Positions 6,201 to 13,960 of a stretch of DNA of 21,832 nucleotides are shown piece after piece. Each line of letters starts with the position of its first letter. The stretch's first letter is position 1. The position numbers and the translations under genes were made by a program. Below the pieces are notes generated by a model. That model worked only from the letters and a program-made list of their open reading frames with translations, had not been told where the DNA came from and made no database searches. The DNA comes from a virus. Location of the stretch: IMG/VR virus record IMGVR_UViG_3300048918_000297, positions 1 through 21,832 of that record; one strand, written 5' to 3'.

Positions 6201-6807
6201 AGACCTGACCGAAGCCGCGATCATCGAAGCGGTGTGCGACAAGGAGCCGTCGCACTACCAGGACTTCGACGACTTCCGGCACGACTGTCACTCGGTGTCG
6301 CTGGCGCTGGTCCGCTCGGGCCTGCTGGGTGAGGGTGGCCCGAGCCTTCGCGTCGCCCGTGGCGCGTGCCACGGTGTCGGGGGTCAGCACTCGTGGGTGG
6401 TGATGGGCCACCCGTACGACGACCAGGCCATCATCGTGGACCTGACACTCTGGTCGTACAGTCCGCACCAGCCCCGCATCTGGCTCGGCTCGATGCAGTC
6501 CAGGCTTCACACTCCGCAGGGCTACGGAATGATCTATGACAGCCCGAGACCCCAGGACTACGGCGGCGAGATCCTCGAGGTGGACTCGTCAGGCATGAGC
6601 CCGGAAGCGCAGCACTTCCTCAAGATAATCGGGCCGTTGGACTATCGCGGATGGGGTTTGCTCTGGTCCCGGTGTGGGATGCTGGGATGGCCCGCGCAGG
6701 AGATCCTCGAGGGAGCCCTCGATCAGCACCCCGGGATGGCCGCGCTGGTCCCCATCGACATCATCGGCATGGTCACCGACCGAAACCCACAGGAGCTCTA
6801 CTGGTGA
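6190..6807 (+). CDS. Hypothetical protein with possible papain/transglutaminase-like Cys-His-Asp triad (205 aa)
   Basis: GTG at 6190 follows GAGG at about 6178. The middle of the protein shows DCHSVSLAL (C33 at the head of a hydrophobic helix), GGQHSWVVMG (H67) and AIIVDLTLW (D84). This Cys, then His on a strand, then Asp on the next strand is the order found in papain-like, NlpC/P60 and transglutaminase-like folds. The C-terminal half is helical and unassigned. I infer a possible cysteine peptidase, amidase or transglutaminase-like enzyme. No named family is recognised. It ends in a GTGA overlap with the helicase. Confidence 0.7.
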   Translation: MKPEDLTEAAIIEAVCDKEPSHYQDFDDFRHDCHSVSLALVRSGLLGEGGPSLRVARGACHGVGGQHSWVVMGHPYDDQAIIVDLTLWSYSPHQPRIWLGSMQSRLHTPQGYGMIYDSPRPQDYGGEILEVDSSGMSPEAQHFLKIIGPLDYRGWGLLWSRCGMLGWPAQEILEGALDQHPGMAALVPIDIIGMVTDRNPQELYW

Positions 6808-8255
6808 TAGAACACACGAGCGCGGTACGGGAAGCCCTGATCGATCCCATCGACGCGCTGCAACTCGCGCTGGATGTTGCGGCTGTTCCGCACCACCCGC
6901 TGGATCCGCGGCTACACCCGTACCAGAGGGACGGCGTGGCACACCTTCACGCCCACCCGCGCAGCGGACTCTTCCTCGTGCCCGGTCTGGGGAAGACGGC
7001 GATCTCCTTGTCGGCTCTCACCGAAATCCATCTACCTGCGCTGGTGATCGCGCCGAAGCGGGTCATCGAGGAGGTCTGGCCTGAGGAGATCGCGAAGTGG
7101 CGACCCGACCTCACGTACAGCCTGATCCGCGGTGGCCCCGAGCAGCGGAAGAAGCGGCTCCTCGAGGACACCGACCTGCACCTGATCACGCGGGACACCT
7201 TCGGCGGTGACCTGAACCTCGGGCGGAAGAAGCATCGGTACAACACGATCATCATCGACGAGTTGTCCGGCTTCAAGAACCGCGGATCGAACCGCTGGAA
7301 GCACATGAACAAACTCGTGAAAGACGTGCCGTACGTCTGGGGCTTGACCGGCACCCCGACGCCGAACAGCCTGATCGATCTCTGGCCGCAGATGTTCCTC
7401 CTGGACAGGGGCGCACGACTGAACCGCACCCTCACCGCATACCGGACCGAGTACTTCAGGCCAGGTGGTCGGCTGCCGAACGGGATCATCACGAACTGGA
7501 CGCTGCGCCCCGGCGCGGAGAAGCGCATCCACACTCTGGTCGACGACATCTGTATGTCCATCAATCAGAGTCACGTGAAGATGCCGGTGAAGAACGACGT
7601 CTACCACCGCTTCGACCTGCCGACGAAGGTTCGCAAGGCATACGACGACATGAACGAGCACTTTGTCGCCGAGATCGGGGAGACCCAGGTCAGCGTGGAG
7701 CACGCCGCCGCGAAGACGAACAAGTTGAGCCAGATCGCGTCGGGCTTCATGTATCACAGCGGACTGGTAGGTGCGGAGGAGTCAGACGAAGCCGACATCA
7801 CGCACCATCACATGCTCCGCATGGAGATCGTGCAGGAGATCCTTGAGGACGCTCAGGGTGCGCCTGCTCTGATCTTCTACCGCTTCCATGAGGATCGGCG
7901 CAGGCTGCTCCAGTTGGACGGAGCGGTAGACCTCAGGACGCCGCACTCCATCGAGCGATGGAACCGGGGTAACATCCCCATCCTGCTCGCGCACCCCGCA
8001 TCCGCGGGTCACGGACTGAACCTCCAGCGTGGGGGTAGCCTTATGGTCTGGTACGGCATGACGTGGTCCAGCGAGGAGTATGTCCAGGGCACCGGGAGAC
8101 TGGTGCGTCAGGGGCAGCCGAGTCCAGCGGTGGCTGTCCACCATATCCTCGCGAACGACACGATTGACGAGGTCGTACTGGACGTGGTGCAGGGCAGGAT
8201 CACCCGGCAGGACGCCTTGCTCAAGGTGCTCGAGAGAGGGAAGCGTGGGCGATGA
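6804..8255 (+). CDS. SNF2-type DEAD/DEAH-box helicase
   Basis: GTG at 6804 (GTGA overlap, AGGAG at about 6791) gives 483 residues. Superfamily 2 motifs run in order: LHPYQRDGV Q-like motif, Walker A variant PGLGKTAIS (about 59-67), APKRVIEEVW motif Ia, IIIDELSG DExx box (about 149-156), GLTGTPTPN motif III (about 179-187), FYRFHEDRRRL motif IV, HGLNLQRGG motif V and GTGRLVRQGQ motif VI (about 429-438). This is the compact phage SNF2-like helicase/translocase that usually travels with a VRR-NUC gene (here 1002-1274). It probably remodels forks or recombination intermediates. Confidence 0.95.
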   Translation: MIEHTSAVREALIDPIDALQLALDVAAVPHHPLDPRLHPYQRDGVAHLHAHPRSGLFLVPGLGKTAISLSALTEIHLPALVIAPKRVIEEVWPEEIAKWRPDLTYSLIRGGPEQRKKRLLEDTDLHLITRDTFGGDLNLGRKKHRYNTIIIDELSGFKNRGSNRWKHMNKLVKDVPYVWGLTGTPTPNSLIDLWPQMFLLDRGARLNRTLTAYRTEYFRPGGRLPNGIITNWTLRPGAEKRIHTLVDDICMSINQSHVKMPVKNDVYHRFDLPTKVRKAYDDMNEHFVAEIGETQVSVEHAAAKTNKLSQIASGFMYHSGLVGAEESDEADITHHHMLRMEIVQEILEDAQGAPALIFYRFHEDRRRLLQLDGAVDLRTPHSIERWNRGNIPILLAHPASAGHGLNLQRGGSLMVWYGMTWSSEEYVQGTGRLVRQGQPSPAVAVHHILANDTIDEVVLDVVQGRITRQDALLKVLERGKRGR

Positions 8256-8472
8256 CAGGGAACTCGCACTTCTTCTGGACAATGGCGCACTCGTTCGAGA
8301 CTCGGGGTGGCGATGCGTCGCCGACGTACATGGCTCCTTCCACGGATTCGTTGAACGGGGAGGTCGGACGTACGGCGTGATCGTGGACGCGGAGACACTC
8401 GTGCAAGTTTATCCGCCGATGCAAGTAGGAGGCACGCGGGCTAGCCGGAAGACTAGCAACGCGCTAGGTTAG
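8245..8472 (+). CDS. Hypothetical protein ending in cassette C (75 aa)
   Basis: GTG at 8245 has GAGAGAGGGAAG immediately upstream and overlaps the helicase by 11 bases. The beta-rich core WRCVADVHGSFHGFVERGGRTYGVIVDAETLVQVYP looks like a compact small domain of unknown family. The last approximately 15 residues (GGTRASRKTSNALG) are encoded by the CTAG-rich upstream part of promoter-like cassette C, and the stop TAG at 8470-8472 is in its core. The natural end may once have been earlier. Confidence 0.65.
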   Translation: MGDDRELALLLDNGALVRDSGWRCVADVHGSFHGFVERGGRTYGVIVDAETLVQVYPPMQVGGTRASRKTSNALG

Positions 8473-8518
8473 CCGGTAGGCAACGCGCCGGGGAAGTCCC
8501 TCGGCGGTTAGAGAAAGG
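8439..8518 (+). promoter_or_regulatory. Repeated promoter/leader cassette, copy C
   Basis: Upstream GGCTAGCC (8439-8446) and ACTAGC (8452-8457). The core GCTAGGTTAGCC has TAGGTT (8465-8470) as -10-like, then AGGCAAC. The hairpin is CGCCGGGG (8486-8493) / CCTCGGCG (8499-8506) with loop AAGTC, and GAGAAAGG (8511-8518) stands 7 bases before GTG 8526. Stem bases are identical to copy B while the loop differs. Confidence 0.75.
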
Positions 8519-8525
8519 TTCAGAT

Positions 8526-8822
8526 GTGAGTATCGCATTCATCGTGACGCTGGTGTGTCTCGCCCTTGTGGCAGGATACGCCGCTCGGCAGATGCAAGAC
8601 ATTCGCGAGAAGGACGACAAGATCGAGGAGCAGCGGGCCGAGATCGAGCGTATGCGCGGGAAGCCCAGCGTCATCGAGGAGCAGGCCCGCGTGATCGACA
8701 CCTTGTCCGAAGAGAACGATGACCTGCGGATCGAGAACCGGGACCTGCGCCAGTCCTCGGCGAACCACGAAGCCAACCTGGAGATGGTGCTGGACGGGAT
8801 GGAGAGCGACCAGTCCTCATGA
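8526..8822 (+). CDS. Membrane-anchored coiled-coil protein (98 aa)
   Basis: GTG at 8526 is fixed by GAGAAAGG. The overlapping ATG at 8524 runs straight into TGA. Residues 2-18 (SIAFIVTLVCLALVAGY) form one transmembrane helix or uncleaved anchor. Residues about 22-88 are a long charged coiled coil with repeated E/D-rich heptads and no Cys. Topology is probably N-terminus anchored, coiled coil in the cytoplasm or periphery. A spanin is unlikely in this replication context. A membrane scaffold for replication is conceivable but unproven. It overlaps the next gene as ATGA. Confidence 0.8.
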   Translation: MSIAFIVTLVCLALVAGYAARQMQDIREKDDKIEEQRAEIERMRGKPSVIEEQARVIDTLSEENDDLRIENRDLRQSSANHEANLEMVLDGMESDQSS

Positions 8823-9211
8823 CACCGATGACGGACGAGGAGTGGCAGCGCGTGACGGAGGCGTTGGTCCGGGGTGGGCTGAGGGATGTCATCGACAGCC
8901 TTCTCACCACACGCCCGTTCCTGAGCGAGGAGAACCGGAAGATCATCGACCGGGCCTACGACGCCGGCGACGGCATCGGCATCACCCTCGTGCCGACCGA
9001 CGATCCCCCGTGGTTCGCCGGGATGTACGAGGACAGTGAGGTGATGTTGGGCATGGAACACCGGGGCATCCTGTACTCCATTGTCCACGGCAGCGGCGGG
9101 GGTATCTCTTCCGTCATCGTAGGTGAGGGTCTGGTGGAGAACGAGATCGGCGTGGCGTTCTACAGTGTCAACGCGGCGAAGGCACACGTCAAGGACATCA
9201 CGGCCAAGTGA
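8819..9211 (+). CDS. Hypothetical protein (130 aa)
   Basis: ATG at 8819 overlaps the previous TGA. The N-terminal 50 residues are helical (MTDEEWQRVTEALVRGG ... ENRKIIDRAY). The C-terminal part is beta-rich and glycine-rich (HGSGGGISSVIVGEG). No Cys, no membrane segment and no recognised domain. It is sandwiched between the membrane coiled-coil gene and the primase-helicase in one operon with overlapping stop/start, so a supporting role in replication is possible. Confidence 0.75.
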   Translation: MTPMTDEEWQRVTEALVRGGLRDVIDSLLTTRPFLSEENRKIIDRAYDAGDGIGITLVPTDDPPWFAGMYEDSEVMLGMEHRGILYSIVHGSGGGISSVIVGEGLVENEIGVAFYSVNAAKAHVKDITAK

Positions 9212-11469
9212 TGCCCCGACCCGCCCCCGATGCCCCGACCCTTTCGTGGTCGACAGGGCGCTCTAGGACGACCGCGACTTGGACACCGATCCATGACAAG
9301 TCGTGGTCGTCCTTCGTTGAGTGGCTCTGCCTTGAGGAGCCAGCGGCGAGCAAGGAGGTCCGTCCATACGTGGGCGGCACCCTCAAGCACGGACGGCGTA
9401 CCATCCGCACGGTGGAACAGCGGTTCTTCCTCACGCTAGACGCGGACTACGCCGACGTGGACTTCCCCTTCGACGTGGCAGACCTCCTGCACGACACACC
9501 CTACCTGATCCACACGACGTGGAGACATACCGTCGAGGCGCATCGCTACCGGCTGGTCGTCCCGCTGTCCCGTGGAGTAGAGCCCAACGACTACAAGCAA
9601 CTCGCCTGGACACTGATGCACCGGCTGGACGGGAAGCGGTTCGACGTGACCACCGCGCAGGCGGAGCGTTTCATGTGGAGTCCGTCCACCGCGGACAGGG
9701 CGACGTACTTTCAGACCTCGGTCAACGCTGGCAGCCCGTACCTGCCGGTAGACGAGTGGCTAGACGGGCACCACGGCCCCTCAGAGACGCCGGAAGAGGG
9801 TGGGCGGGGTAAGGGCACCACGGGCACCCCTGCGAGCCGCAGCGAGGCGTACACGCCTCCGGTTGCCACGGAAGAGGACAAGGAACGGGCGATCGAGATC
9901 TTGCTCAAAGCCTGCGATCAGGTGGAGCACGTCTACGAGCGGGAGGACTTCGCCGGTAGGAACGAGGCGGTCTTCCACTGGATGCCCCTGCTCTTCCGGT
10001 TCGCGGGTGCCGGAGCACTAGACGAAGAAACCGTGACGGAGGCGTTGTGGGACGCCGCCCAGAGAGTGTCCGCCGACGAGCCGTACGAACAGGCGGAGTT
10101 CGACGCCAGCATCCGGTCAGCCCGACAGTACGTCGAGGAGTCCGGCCCCGCGCTGCCTGACACGACACCCACGAGGATGGCGCAGGCGGACTTCGAGGAC
10201 GTTGACCTGGAGGTAGACCTCTGGGGCAAGACCCCTCAACTTCAGCACATCGCGCAGGCCGCGGACTCGGACAATCAGAGTCGCATGGCGCTGCTGATGT
10301 CGGTGGTCGTTCGCATTCTTGCGGAAGTACCTGCCGGGGTCTACCTCCCCGGTAACGAAGATGGGTACATCCGCACTCGGTCTGCGCTCAACCTCGGGGT
10401 GACGTTGGTCGGGCAAAGCGGGCAGGGTAAGTCGGAGTTGATCACGGCCAGTGAGAAACTCCTGGGTCTCGATCAGAGCAAGATCACAGGTAACCCATCC
10501 ACAGGACAAGGACTGATCCAGTCGTTCATGCATTGGGATACGGAGGCCAGCAAGAACGTACTGATCGACGATCCGCGTCGTATCTTTATCTCGGACGAGA
10601 TCGACACACTAGGGGCGCTGTCGAAGGACACCGGCAGCACCTTGTTCGGCGAGATGAGGACCTTGCTGACAGGCGGATCGACGGGGACCAGCAACGCCAC
10701 GAGAGACCGACAGCGATCGCTACCTGCTGGATCGTACAACGCTCAGTTCCTGGTCGGCGTCCAGCCTGCGCGGGCAGGCGTCTTGCTCGAGGGGCGGGAC
10801 GCGGGTACACCGCAGCGGTTCGTCTGGGTGCAAGTTACCGACCCGAACCACGCGCTGCACTGGAGGGACTGTCCCCCGTGGCCGGGCGAACTCGGTTGGA
10901 ACGATGCCTTCCTGCTTCACTTCGAGTTGAACGATCCAATCGTCCACTACCCGAAGTGGCTCTTGGAAGAACTTCGAGAGCACAGATACAAGGTCAGCAA
11001 GGAGAGCATGCACGGTGGAGAGATGAGTCGGCACGGCCACTTACACTTGCTCCGTCTCAAGGTGGCGACTGGCATCGCGTTCCTCCACCAATCGGTTGTC
11101 ATTGAAGACCTGCACGTCGAGATCACCGACACAATCCTGACTGCATCCCGGCGCGTTCAGTTGGAGTGCGAGAGGGTTGTCTCCGACATCGCGTATCTCA
11201 AGAGAAAGGCCGCTAAGAAGAGCGAGGAGCGGGTGGCCGAAGAGATAGGCGAAGAGCGGCTGGCGAAACTCGTGAAGAACGCTCGTGGCACGCTGATTCG
11301 GGCGAAAGGCGCATGGGTGAGAGGCCAAGAACTTCGTCCGAACCCCCGTGATCGGGAAGCGTACACAGAGCCCATCTGGGAAGCCCTCGCCGCGATGGAA
11401 GATGTAGAGTGCGAAGAAGAGCAGCGGGGATCACGGGTCACCAGAAAGGCACGGATCAAGGATGAGTGA
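9211..11469 (+). CDS. Primase-helicase: AEP-like primase fused to P-loop ATPase
   Basis: ATG at 9211 overlaps the previous stop (TGATG). A GTG at 9208 is the alternative. The 752-residue protein has an N-terminal archaeo-eukaryotic primase-like domain: FFLTLDAD (D77, D79, metal ligands), EAHRYRLVVPLSR and AERFMWSPS follow in the usual order. A linker of about 50 residues rich in Gly/Thr/Pro leads to helices, then a P-loop ATPase with Walker A GQSGQGKSE (about 403-411), Walker B RIFISDEID (about 460-468) and a sensor-like NAQFLVGVQP, of DUF3987/D5-like type. It should prime and unwind at the phage origin. The C-terminus is a basic helical/winged-helix-like region. Confidence 0.85.
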   Translation: MPRPAPDAPTLSWSTGRSRTTATWTPIHDKSWSSFVEWLCLEEPAASKEVRPYVGGTLKHGRRTIRTVEQRFFLTLDADYADVDFPFDVADLLHDTPYLIHTTWRHTVEAHRYRLVVPLSRGVEPNDYKQLAWTLMHRLDGKRFDVTTAQAERFMWSPSTADRATYFQTSVNAGSPYLPVDEWLDGHHGPSETPEEGGRGKGTTGTPASRSEAYTPPVATEEDKERAIEILLKACDQVEHVYEREDFAGRNEAVFHWMPLLFRFAGAGALDEETVTEALWDAAQRVSADEPYEQAEFDASIRSARQYVEESGPALPDTTPTRMAQADFEDVDLEVDLWGKTPQLQHIAQAADSDNQSRMALLMSVVVRILAEVPAGVYLPGNEDGYIRTRSALNLGVTLVGQSGQGKSELITASEKLLGLDQSKITGNPSTGQGLIQSFMHWDTEASKNVLIDDPRRIFISDEIDTLGALSKDTGSTLFGEMRTLLTGGSTGTSNATRDRQRSLPAGSYNAQFLVGVQPARAGVLLEGRDAGTPQRFVWVQVTDPNHALHWRDCPPWPGELGWNDAFLLHFELNDPIVHYPKWLLEELREHRYKVSKESMHGGEMSRHGHLHLLRLKVATGIAFLHQSVVIEDLHVEITDTILTASRRVQLECERVVSDIAYLKRKAAKKSEERVAEEIGEERLAKLVKNARGTLIRAKGAWVRGQELRPNPRDREAYTEPIWEALAAMEDVECEEEQRGSRVTRKARIKDE

Positions 11470-11950
11470 CGACAGGCTGGAGTTCGTAGCCGAGTTGACC
11501 CTGCTGGGGTTCAGCCCGCAGAAAATCGCGGAGCGTCTGGGCGTCAGCGAGCGGCTGGTCAAGAGCGACCTCGAGAAGATCCGCATCCGGTGGCGGGAGA
11601 ACCGGCAGAAGTCCTACTCGGAGTTCATCGAAGAGGAGTTGGCGACCCAGAGGTTGCTGATGCAATCACTCGAGATCGGCATCAAGTCCGGGTCGTGGAA
11701 GCACGTCGAGACGGCTCTCAAGATCACCGAGCGCCGCGCCCGCGTGATGGGCCTGGACCACACCGATCGCATGGAACAGGCGCGGGTGGAGATCGAGGCG
11801 CGGCAACTCGACATGATCAGCCACGCGCTGGAGCGTGTGATGGATGTGCTGGGGCTGAACGACGAGCAGCGGGAGCTCGCCACGAGCACCCTGATTCTGG
11901 AACTGGAAGAGGGCGATATCACCATCGAGGAAGACGAGGATACTGCATGA
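11462..11950 (+). CDS. Helix-turn-helix DNA-binding protein (162 aa)
   Basis: ATG at 11462 overlaps the primase-helicase by 8 bases, with AAGGATG next to it. Residues about 10-40 (LTLLGFSPQKIAERLGVSERLVKSDLEKI) form a clear sigma-region-4/LuxR-like HTH. The remainder is a long amphipathic helix, then a very acidic tail (EEGDITIEEDEDTA). The size and HTH-plus-coil layout resemble small terminase subunits as well as transcription regulators. The location far from packaging genes favours a regulator or primase partner. ATGA overlap with the next gene. Confidence 0.75.
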   Translation: MSDDRLEFVAELTLLGFSPQKIAERLGVSERLVKSDLEKIRIRWRENRQKSYSEFIEEELATQRLLMQSLEIGIKSGSWKHVETALKITERRARVMGLDHTDRMEQARVEIEARQLDMISHALERVMDVLGLNDEQRELATSTLILELEEGDITIEEDEDTA

Positions 11951-12879
11951 GCGTACTGACCATCATCTCCACCACGTCGCAGCGCAAGAATCACGCTGCG
12001 CTGGCGTGTGCGAGATACAATCGGGACCACGAGTCGGTGGTCGTGATGGACCAGGGAGGAGGCACGGTCCTCGACGGCTATCGGGAAGGGATCACGTGGG
12101 TCCGTACTCAGAACGACAACCTACTCGCGCAGTTGAGAAACGGCTGCGACCTTGCTCTGGTCAACGGTGACGACTACGTGGTCCTCCTGGACGACGACGT
12201 CACGTACCTGACACCGATCGAGCCGAGCGGGAACTCCTACCGCATCCGGTCCAAGAAGAACGTACCGGGCGATGAGGACTGGCGCGGGGCGCTCACCGAG
12301 GAGAGCCTGACCTTCATCGACGACAACGTGGAGACGTGGTTCGAGGGCGACCGGTCCATGCTGGTGGTGTCGTCCCGCCTGTTCTTCCCGAAGCCGGACG
12401 AGGTGATCGAGCACGTGTCCCCGCTCACACTGACCCGCTTCCCCTCCGTGTTCAACGATCACGTCGTGTGGCGGACCGAGGCGCTCGACGAAGTGCTGAA
12501 GGCGTTTGACAACCTCGGCATCCTGAACTACTCCGCGGGTGTGGACAAGGCCGGGGCGCTGATCAACAACATTCTGGGATACTCCGTAGGGCGGCTCCAG
12601 TGGATCCGTGCCACGAAGTGGGACATCACCGGCAACGACGAGTCCACGATCTACGACTTCGGGGACATCCCCACCGACCAGAGAAACGTGTACCGGAACC
12701 AGGAGGACGCGAAGTCCCTGCGGAAGTTGGCTCCGCTGGTGGAGGAGAGCGGCCTGTCGTTCAAGGCGTCGATCACGAAGAACGGCAGCCTCAACTCGTT
12801 CACCAGGACGACGGGCGTCACCCTGGACCAGATGATCGACGACTACATCCGCAACTCCGAACTCAAGGCGCTGCTCTGA
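11947..12879 (+). CDS. Candidate GT-A glycosyltransferase-like protein (310 aa)
   Basis: ATG at 11947 (ATGA overlap). A longer reading in this frame extends over the HTH gene and is a shadow. The N-terminus begins with a beta strand and polar loop (SVLTIISTTSQRKNHAALAC), then GDDYVVLLDDDVTYL, where D82-D84 match the metal-binding DxD of GT-A nucleotide-sugar transferases. The rest is mixed, with FFPKPDEVIEHVSPL, a GILNYSAGVDKAG loop and a helical C-terminus. The known activity of such folds is sugar transfer from UDP/GDP-sugars, and in phages the target is often modified DNA bases. The assignment rests on one motif and the fold order. Confidence 0.5.
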   Translation: MSVLTIISTTSQRKNHAALACARYNRDHESVVVMDQGGGTVLDGYREGITWVRTQNDNLLAQLRNGCDLALVNGDDYVVLLDDDVTYLTPIEPSGNSYRIRSKKNVPGDEDWRGALTEESLTFIDDNVETWFEGDRSMLVVSSRLFFPKPDEVIEHVSPLTLTRFPSVFNDHVVWRTEALDEVLKAFDNLGILNYSAGVDKAGALINNILGYSVGRLQWIRATKWDITGNDESTIYDFGDIPTDQRNVYRNQEDAKSLRKLAPLVEESGLSFKASITKNGSLNSFTRTTGVTLDQMIDDYIRNSELKALL

Positions 12880-12889
12880 CAGACCCAGC

Positions 12890-12972
12890 CCCTAGGCACG
12901 GATAACACCACCCGCTAGGCTAGGCAGTAGGCAACGCGCCGGGGGAGATCTCCTGGTGGAACCCGAGAAAGG
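12890..12972 (+). promoter_or_regulatory. Repeated promoter/leader cassette, copy D
   Basis: Upstream CCCTAGG (12890-12896), core GCTAGGCTAGG with TAGGCT (12916-12921), then AGGCAAC. The hairpin is CGCCGGGGG (12937-12945) / CTCCTGGTG (12950-12958) with a 4-base loop and three G-U pairs, and GAGAAAGG (12965-12972) lies 9 bases before ATG 12982. Compared with B and C the 3' arm differs at several bases yet still pairs, which argues for selection on RNA structure. Confidence 0.75.
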
Positions 12973-12981
12973 CGAAGCCAG

Positions 12982-13308
12982 ATGGCAACCATCAAAGCCG
13001 TGATCGTAGACACCGACGGCACCGTCCGACACACCGATATCGAGAGCAGCCTCGGCGCATTCCAGGCTGTCGTGGGCGGGTACATCGAGGGTGTCATCAA
13101 CAGCGTGGCGACGATGTACGTGAACGAGGAGGGCATCCTCAGACGCCTCCCGTTCAACTACGTTGCGTCCATGTTCGCGAACAACCTCCTGGGGCGTCAG
13201 GGGATGCAACTCTTCGGCCCGGCCCTGATCCTGGGACCGCCCGACGATGAGGGCAACGACACAGATGTTCGGCCAGCCGTGGTCGAATACTTCACGAAGG
13301 AGAACTGA
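12982..13308 (+). CDS. DUF3846-like protein (108 aa)
   Basis: ATG at 12982 is fixed by cassette D. The pattern VDTDGTVRHTDIE ... LGAFQAVVGGYIEGV ... MYVNEEGILRRLPFNYVAS ... GPALILG is that of DUF3846: an opening strand, a VGGYIE helix-start and a conserved NEEG turn. The family is widespread in phage and plasmid early regions. Its function is not established, although the VGGYIE/NEEG pattern is near-diagnostic. It is coupled to the next gene by TGATG. Confidence 0.85.
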   Translation: MATIKAVIVDTDGTVRHTDIESSLGAFQAVVGGYIEGVINSVATMYVNEEGILRRLPFNYVASMFANNLLGRQGMQLFGPALILGPPDDEGNDTDVRPAVVEYFTKEN

Positions 13309-13757
13309 TGCACATCTCGATCAACACCGCCGAAGAGATCAGCGACCTGGACCGTCAAGTTCTCGGCCTGCTGGCCGGTGGCTCGTTCCAGCTCGGTGTC
13401 GTGGCGGAGACCTTCGACGAGGAGCCGGTTGACTCCGAGCCGGAGACCGTGGAGGAGCCCGAGCCGGTGCGGCCCGCCGCGAAGAAGGCAGCGGCCAAGA
13501 AGACCGCGGCGAAGAAGGCTGAGCCCGAGCCGGAGCCGATGGCCGAGGAGCCTGTCGAGGAGGACGCCGACGAGGACCTCATCGGGGAAGAGGTCTCGGA
13601 CGAGGACCTGCTGGAGCTCGCGGTCAAGAAGGCGACCGAGATGGTGGCCGACGGTGACGCCGCGAAGGTGCGCGAGGCGCTCGACGCTGCCGGTGCGAGC
13701 CGGGTGCGCGAGCTGAACGCCGACAACGTTCGGGCGTTCTTCGAGGCGCTGCCGTGA
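13308..13757 (+). CDS. Acidic protein with Lys/Ala/Pro-rich histone-tail-like linker (149 aa)
   Basis: ATG at 13308. Residues 1-35 form a short N-terminal domain, 36-56 are acidic (Glu/Pro), 57-72 carry three AAKK-type repeats (PAAKKAAAKKTAAKKA) like histone H1 or actinobacterial HupB/Lsr2-type tails, and 73-95 are acidic again. The last approximately 50 residues form a helical domain (LLELAVKKATEMVADGD ... VRELNADNVRAFFEALP). The tail suggests DNA or nucleoprotein binding, and the acidic flanks could modulate it. No known family is assigned. The GTGA overlap couples it to the next gene. Confidence 0.75.
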   Translation: MHISINTAEEISDLDRQVLGLLAGGSFQLGVVAETFDEEPVDSEPETVEEPEPVRPAAKKAAAKKTAAKKAEPEPEPMAEEPVEEDADEDLIGEEVSDEDLLELAVKKATEMVADGDAAKVREALDAAGASRVRELNADNVRAFFEALP

Positions 13758-13960
13758 AGGTAGCCGTCTACCTCCGCGACGAGTTCACCGACTCGGATCG
13801 GGAGCAACTCGCGGTCGTGCTCGACGAGGCACGCCTGGATCGACTCGCTACCCGCGAGGAGATCAAGGAGTTCTTCGAGCAGCACGGGTTCGACTGGAAG
13901 GCCGTGCTCGAGACACGGTACTCCGTGTACGTCCAGCAGGACTTGGAGGACTTGATATGA
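13754..13960 (+). CDS. Small hypothetical protein (68 aa)
   Basis: GTG at 13754 (GTGA overlap). The product MKVAVYLRDEFTDSDREQLAVVLDEARLDRLATREEIKEFF is charged and alpha/beta-like, with an ALDEA-like helix and a C-terminal strand RYSVYVQQDL. No recognised motif. It lies in the operon driven by cassette D and overlaps the next gene by ATGA. Confidence 0.7.
   Translation: MKVAVYLRDEFTDSDREQLAVVLDEARLDRLATREEIKEFFEQHGFDWKAVLETRYSVYVQQDLEDLI

Noticed and set aside
8252-8380. ATG frame of about 42 codons overlapping the helicase stop as ATGA.
   Set aside because: The GTG 8245 frame has a better ribosome site, is longer and has protein-like composition.
11462-11950. Small terminase subunit as the identity of the HTH protein.
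   Set aside because: The HTH and coil layout would fit, but no large terminase or other packaging gene is nearby, so only HTH protein is supported.
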